From the NCBI RefSeq assembly GCF_022440845.1, contig NZ_JAKNTO010000001.1, positions 124,001 to 188,000 on the forward strand: a stretch of 64,000 bases of DNA. The letters run 5' to 3'. This DNA is from Ruminococcus sp. OA3. GTDB lineage: Bacteria; Bacillota; Clostridia; Lachnospirales; Lachnospiraceae. The notes under the pieces were generated by a model. That model ran no database searches. It was given only the letters and a program-made list of their open reading frames with translations, and was not told the origin of the DNA. Positions 62,161-64,000 of this stretch are shown piece by piece. Position 1 is the first letter of the stretch. Every line of letters begins with the position of its first letter. A program made the position numbers and the translations under genes.

Positions 62161-63186
62161 TTATTTTTGTTTTTTGACTTCGAGTGCAATACCCCCGACG
62201 ACAAAAACTGCCCCCATGCAGATACAGGAAATCAAAATAATAAGTTTGATATTGCCGTCGATGTAGGGATCTGACCACCTGCTGAAATTATGTACAGGAA
62301 GTGCGAACGGTATCCCCTCTAATACACCATTGATAGCCCCGTTGACCAGATAGCTGTATATTCCTGTGAGAAAACAGCAGATTCCTGTGAGGAACAACGG
62401 ATTTAATCTGATATACCGGATAACCAGCATAAGAATCCATGGGAATATCAAACCAATCGCGGTAATCGGACACGCTGTCTTCAGAAACTGGTCTGCTGTA
62501 TTGCTGTACCAGCACGCTCCAAGTATCAGCAGAAACAAAAGAAATGTATCCACGGTAAAACAAAGCAGTGTCCTGTGCCGATAAAGACCTCCCGGCAGCG
62601 GCAATGCACGCAGTATAAACGGAAGAAAAATCACTACCGCTGCAAACAGAATTGAGATAAACGTGATTCCAAACCAGTTGCCTCCGGTATAGACACAGCA
62701 GGTAAATAACAACAGGTTCAGCGATACATAAAAGGTGGCCAGAGTCCACACCGCCCTGTTCTTTTTTAATATCAGTGGCAAACTCGTCAGTGAGAAGGCC
62801 GTCAGCACCGCTGTCAGCACGATAAAAAACCAGGACAGTCTGTGATTGACCGCAAGGTTCGTGATCAGACAGGCCAGCAGGCCTCCTCCATACAGAATAT
62901 AAAAAACCCAGGCGTATGCCTTTACCATATTACGGAATTTTTGCGCCTGCCGTTCCATTTCACGCTGCCTTACATCTTCACTCGCCGTCACCAGTTCGTG
63001 TTCCGTGATTCCCAGCACTTCGCAGATATCTGACACCAGTGAGATGTCCGGATAAGAAACTCCTCTCTCCCATTTGGATACGGCAGACTCAGTCACAAAC
63101 AGCAGCTCTGCCAGTTCCTTCTGTGTCAGCCCCTTTTCTTTTCTCTTTTTAATGATAAACTTTCCAAATGTACTTTTTTCTTTCAT
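62161..63186 (-). CDS. XRE-type HTH protein with a membrane domain
   Basis: 341 residues from ATG 63186 (AAGGGAG upstream). The N-terminal helix-turn-helix (about 1-68) has KKRKEKGLTQKELAELLFVTESAVSKWERG. Residues about 90-340 are a membrane domain with around eight helices and no recognised family. A DNA-binding domain tied to the membrane suggests a one-component regulator that senses membrane state or a membrane-soluble compound. Confidence 0.85.
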   Translation of the reverse strand: MKEKSTFGKFIIKKRKEKGLTQKELAELLFVTESAVSKWERGVSYPDISLVSDICEVLGITEHELVTASEDVRQREMERQAQKFRNMVKAYAWVFYILYGGGLLACLITNLAVNHRLSWFFIVLTAVLTAFSLTSLPLILKKNRAVWTLATFYVSLNLLLFTCCVYTGGNWFGITFISILFAAVVIFLPFILRALPLPGGLYRHRTLLCFTVDTFLLFLLILGACWYSNTADQFLKTACPITAIGLIFPWILMLVIRYIRLNPLFLTGICCFLTGIYSYLVNGAINGVLEGIPFALPVHNFSRWSDPYIDGNIKLIILISCICMGAVFVVGGIALEVKKQK

Positions 63187-63290
63187 CAATTTGACTCCCT
63201 TCAGAAGATGATAAAGCCGTTATATCAATTCTGTCCACAAAAGTCAATGAATTGCCGTAAAACAGGCACACGACCGTTAAGCCAGCACTA

Positions 63291-64000
63291 TTATCGGGCA
63301 TAAAGCCGCTCAAGCGCCGGCCACAAAAACCGGTTGGCGGACCAGATGGACGGATACTCTTCCATGGACAGCGGACACTCACCCGCTCCGTTCTCAATCG
63401 TCACCGATGGAATTCCCCGCTCAAGGACAAAGTAATCACTGCAGCCTGCGCCGTCCTGCGCATCCTGTACACTGGACACCTGTTCATATCCGGTCACACG
63501 GCTGACCGTCTGAGCCAGTTTCCGGTCCTGGTCCAGCAGCTCACCGCCGCAGCCATAGTCCCAGTAAATGACATTTCCTGAGGAGTGATAGGAGACGGTG
63601 CAGGTCAGCGGATACTCCTCTGCTACCGAAAGGATCGCTCTCACTTCAGGCTCAGATTCCGGATACGGTCCTTTATAGTGGTCCGCAGATGGTATTGAGA
63701 CTCCCTGAAAGAGTTCCCATCCCGAATCAAAGTTCCGGTTCAGGTCTACACCGCGGGCATTGGCTTTCCACCTTTTCCAGTATTCCTTCCTGTTTTTTTC
63801 TGCTTTTCCCGTACACATGTCATTCTGGTAACACTGCTCCAGTTCTTTCCGAATTCCGGCATGCCGTATCCCCTCGATTCCCCGCTGGCTGATGACAACT
63901 CCGTCCGGATTTGACATCGGCAGTACGTGAAAACACACCTGCTCAAGCAGCTCATTGTAATTTTTCAGTGCTTCCTCAATCTGCTGCACCGCCAGAAGAG
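63291..64000 (-). CDS. M14-family zinc carboxypeptidase (5' end outside window)
   Basis: The frame continues past base 64000; an internal GTG at 63989 is not a credible start. Visible family parts: LPMSNPDGVVIS, ARGVDLNRNFDSGW (substrate-carboxylate Arg and Asn), the third zinc His in TVSYHSSGNVIYWDYG and the catalytic Glu in VTIENG. The first zinc motif HxxE must be on the missing side. Such enzymes trim peptidoglycan peptides (gamma-D-Glu-meso-diaminopimelate bonds) or peptides outside the cell. Confidence 0.88.
   Translation of the reverse strand, partial: LLAVQQIEEALKNYNELLEQVCFHVLPMSNPDGVVISQRGIEGIRHAGIRKELEQCYQNDMCTGKAEKNRKEYWKRWKANARGVDLNRNFDSGWELFQGVSIPSADHYKGPYPESEPEVRAILSVAEEYPLTCTVSYHSSGNVIYWDYGCGGELLDQDRKLAQTVSRVTGYEQVSSVQDAQDGAGCSDYFVLERGIPSVTIENGAGECPLSMEEYPSIWSANRFLWPALERLYAR

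Noticed and set aside
1-64000. CRISPR arrays, tRNA or rRNA genes, prophage or insertion sequences
   Set aside because: No regularly spaced repeats, cloverleaf-like intergenic segments, integrase, transposase or phage genes were seen.

Overview
The window looks like chromosome from a Gram-positive, anaerobic, gut-type Clostridium relative, most likely a Lachnospiraceae member. This is inferred from mid-range GC, strong AGGAGG-type ribosome sites, several TTG starts, a Gram-positive Tad pilus locus of the Lachnospiraceae layout (DUF5702, DUF6382-FHA and TadE-type proteins, no secretin), and families common in that group (TSCPD protein, YARHG protein, PocR-AraC regulator, DUF2284). No rRNA, tRNA, CRISPR array, phage or insertion sequence was seen. 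Both window ends cut genes: an FtsX-like permease on the left and an M14 carboxypeptidase on the right.

Region 1 (1-18.2 kb), envelope and sensing: the permease end, a DUF308 membrane protein, a PdaB-like deacetylase, a four-gene secreted or surface-protein operon (2824-4726), a GGDEF diguanylate cyclase, a flavoprotein, a MacA-like adaptor plus MacB-like permease with no partner ATPase, a YbhJ-type aconitase-like hydratase, a two-component system and a YARHG lipoprotein-like secreted protein.

Region 2 (18.3-28.8 kb), metabolism and signalling: nitroreductase, pgi, MTA/SAH nucleosidase, a beta-CASP metallo-hydrolase preceded by a structured gene-free stretch, a DUF6147-like secreted protein, and an ECF sigma/anti-sigma pair split by an oppositely oriented murG. 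A HIT protein and a soluble histidine kinase follow.

Region 3 (28.8-39.3 kb), Tad/Flp pilus: one tightly overlapping minus-strand operon runs from a prepilin peptidase at 39088 through TadZ, CpaF, TadB, TadC, a 56-residue Flp pilin, DUF5702, TadE, a second prepilin peptidase, another TadE, FHA and a rhomboid protease. A candidate promoter and a perfect 16-bp palindrome precede it.

Region 4 (39.3-47 kb): a YbaK-type deacylase, a compact transcription unit with a near-consensus promoter and a terminator-like hairpin but no normal gene (39913-40161), PHP and YqeY proteins, a radical SAM enzyme, a WYL regulator with a GNAT-YoaP protein, and a URO-D-family methyltransferase with a PocR-AraC regulator.

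Region 5 (47-57 kb): sbcDC and a nearly complete folate locus. pabA-pabB-pabC makes p-aminobenzoate; a tetrahydrofolate riboswitch then precedes folE-HD-folP-folBK. The HD protein stands where a dihydroneopterin triphosphate hydrolase would be needed.

Region 6 (57-64 kb): a type III restriction-modification pair with a family 6 DNA glycosylase, then a DUF2284-HD pair, an XRE-membrane protein and the cut carboxypeptidase.

The best candidates for something undescribed are the 39913-40161 transcription unit, the structured stretch 24082-24376, the surface operon at 2.8-4.7 kb, and the HD protein of the folate operon. All family calls come from reading motifs; no database search was run.
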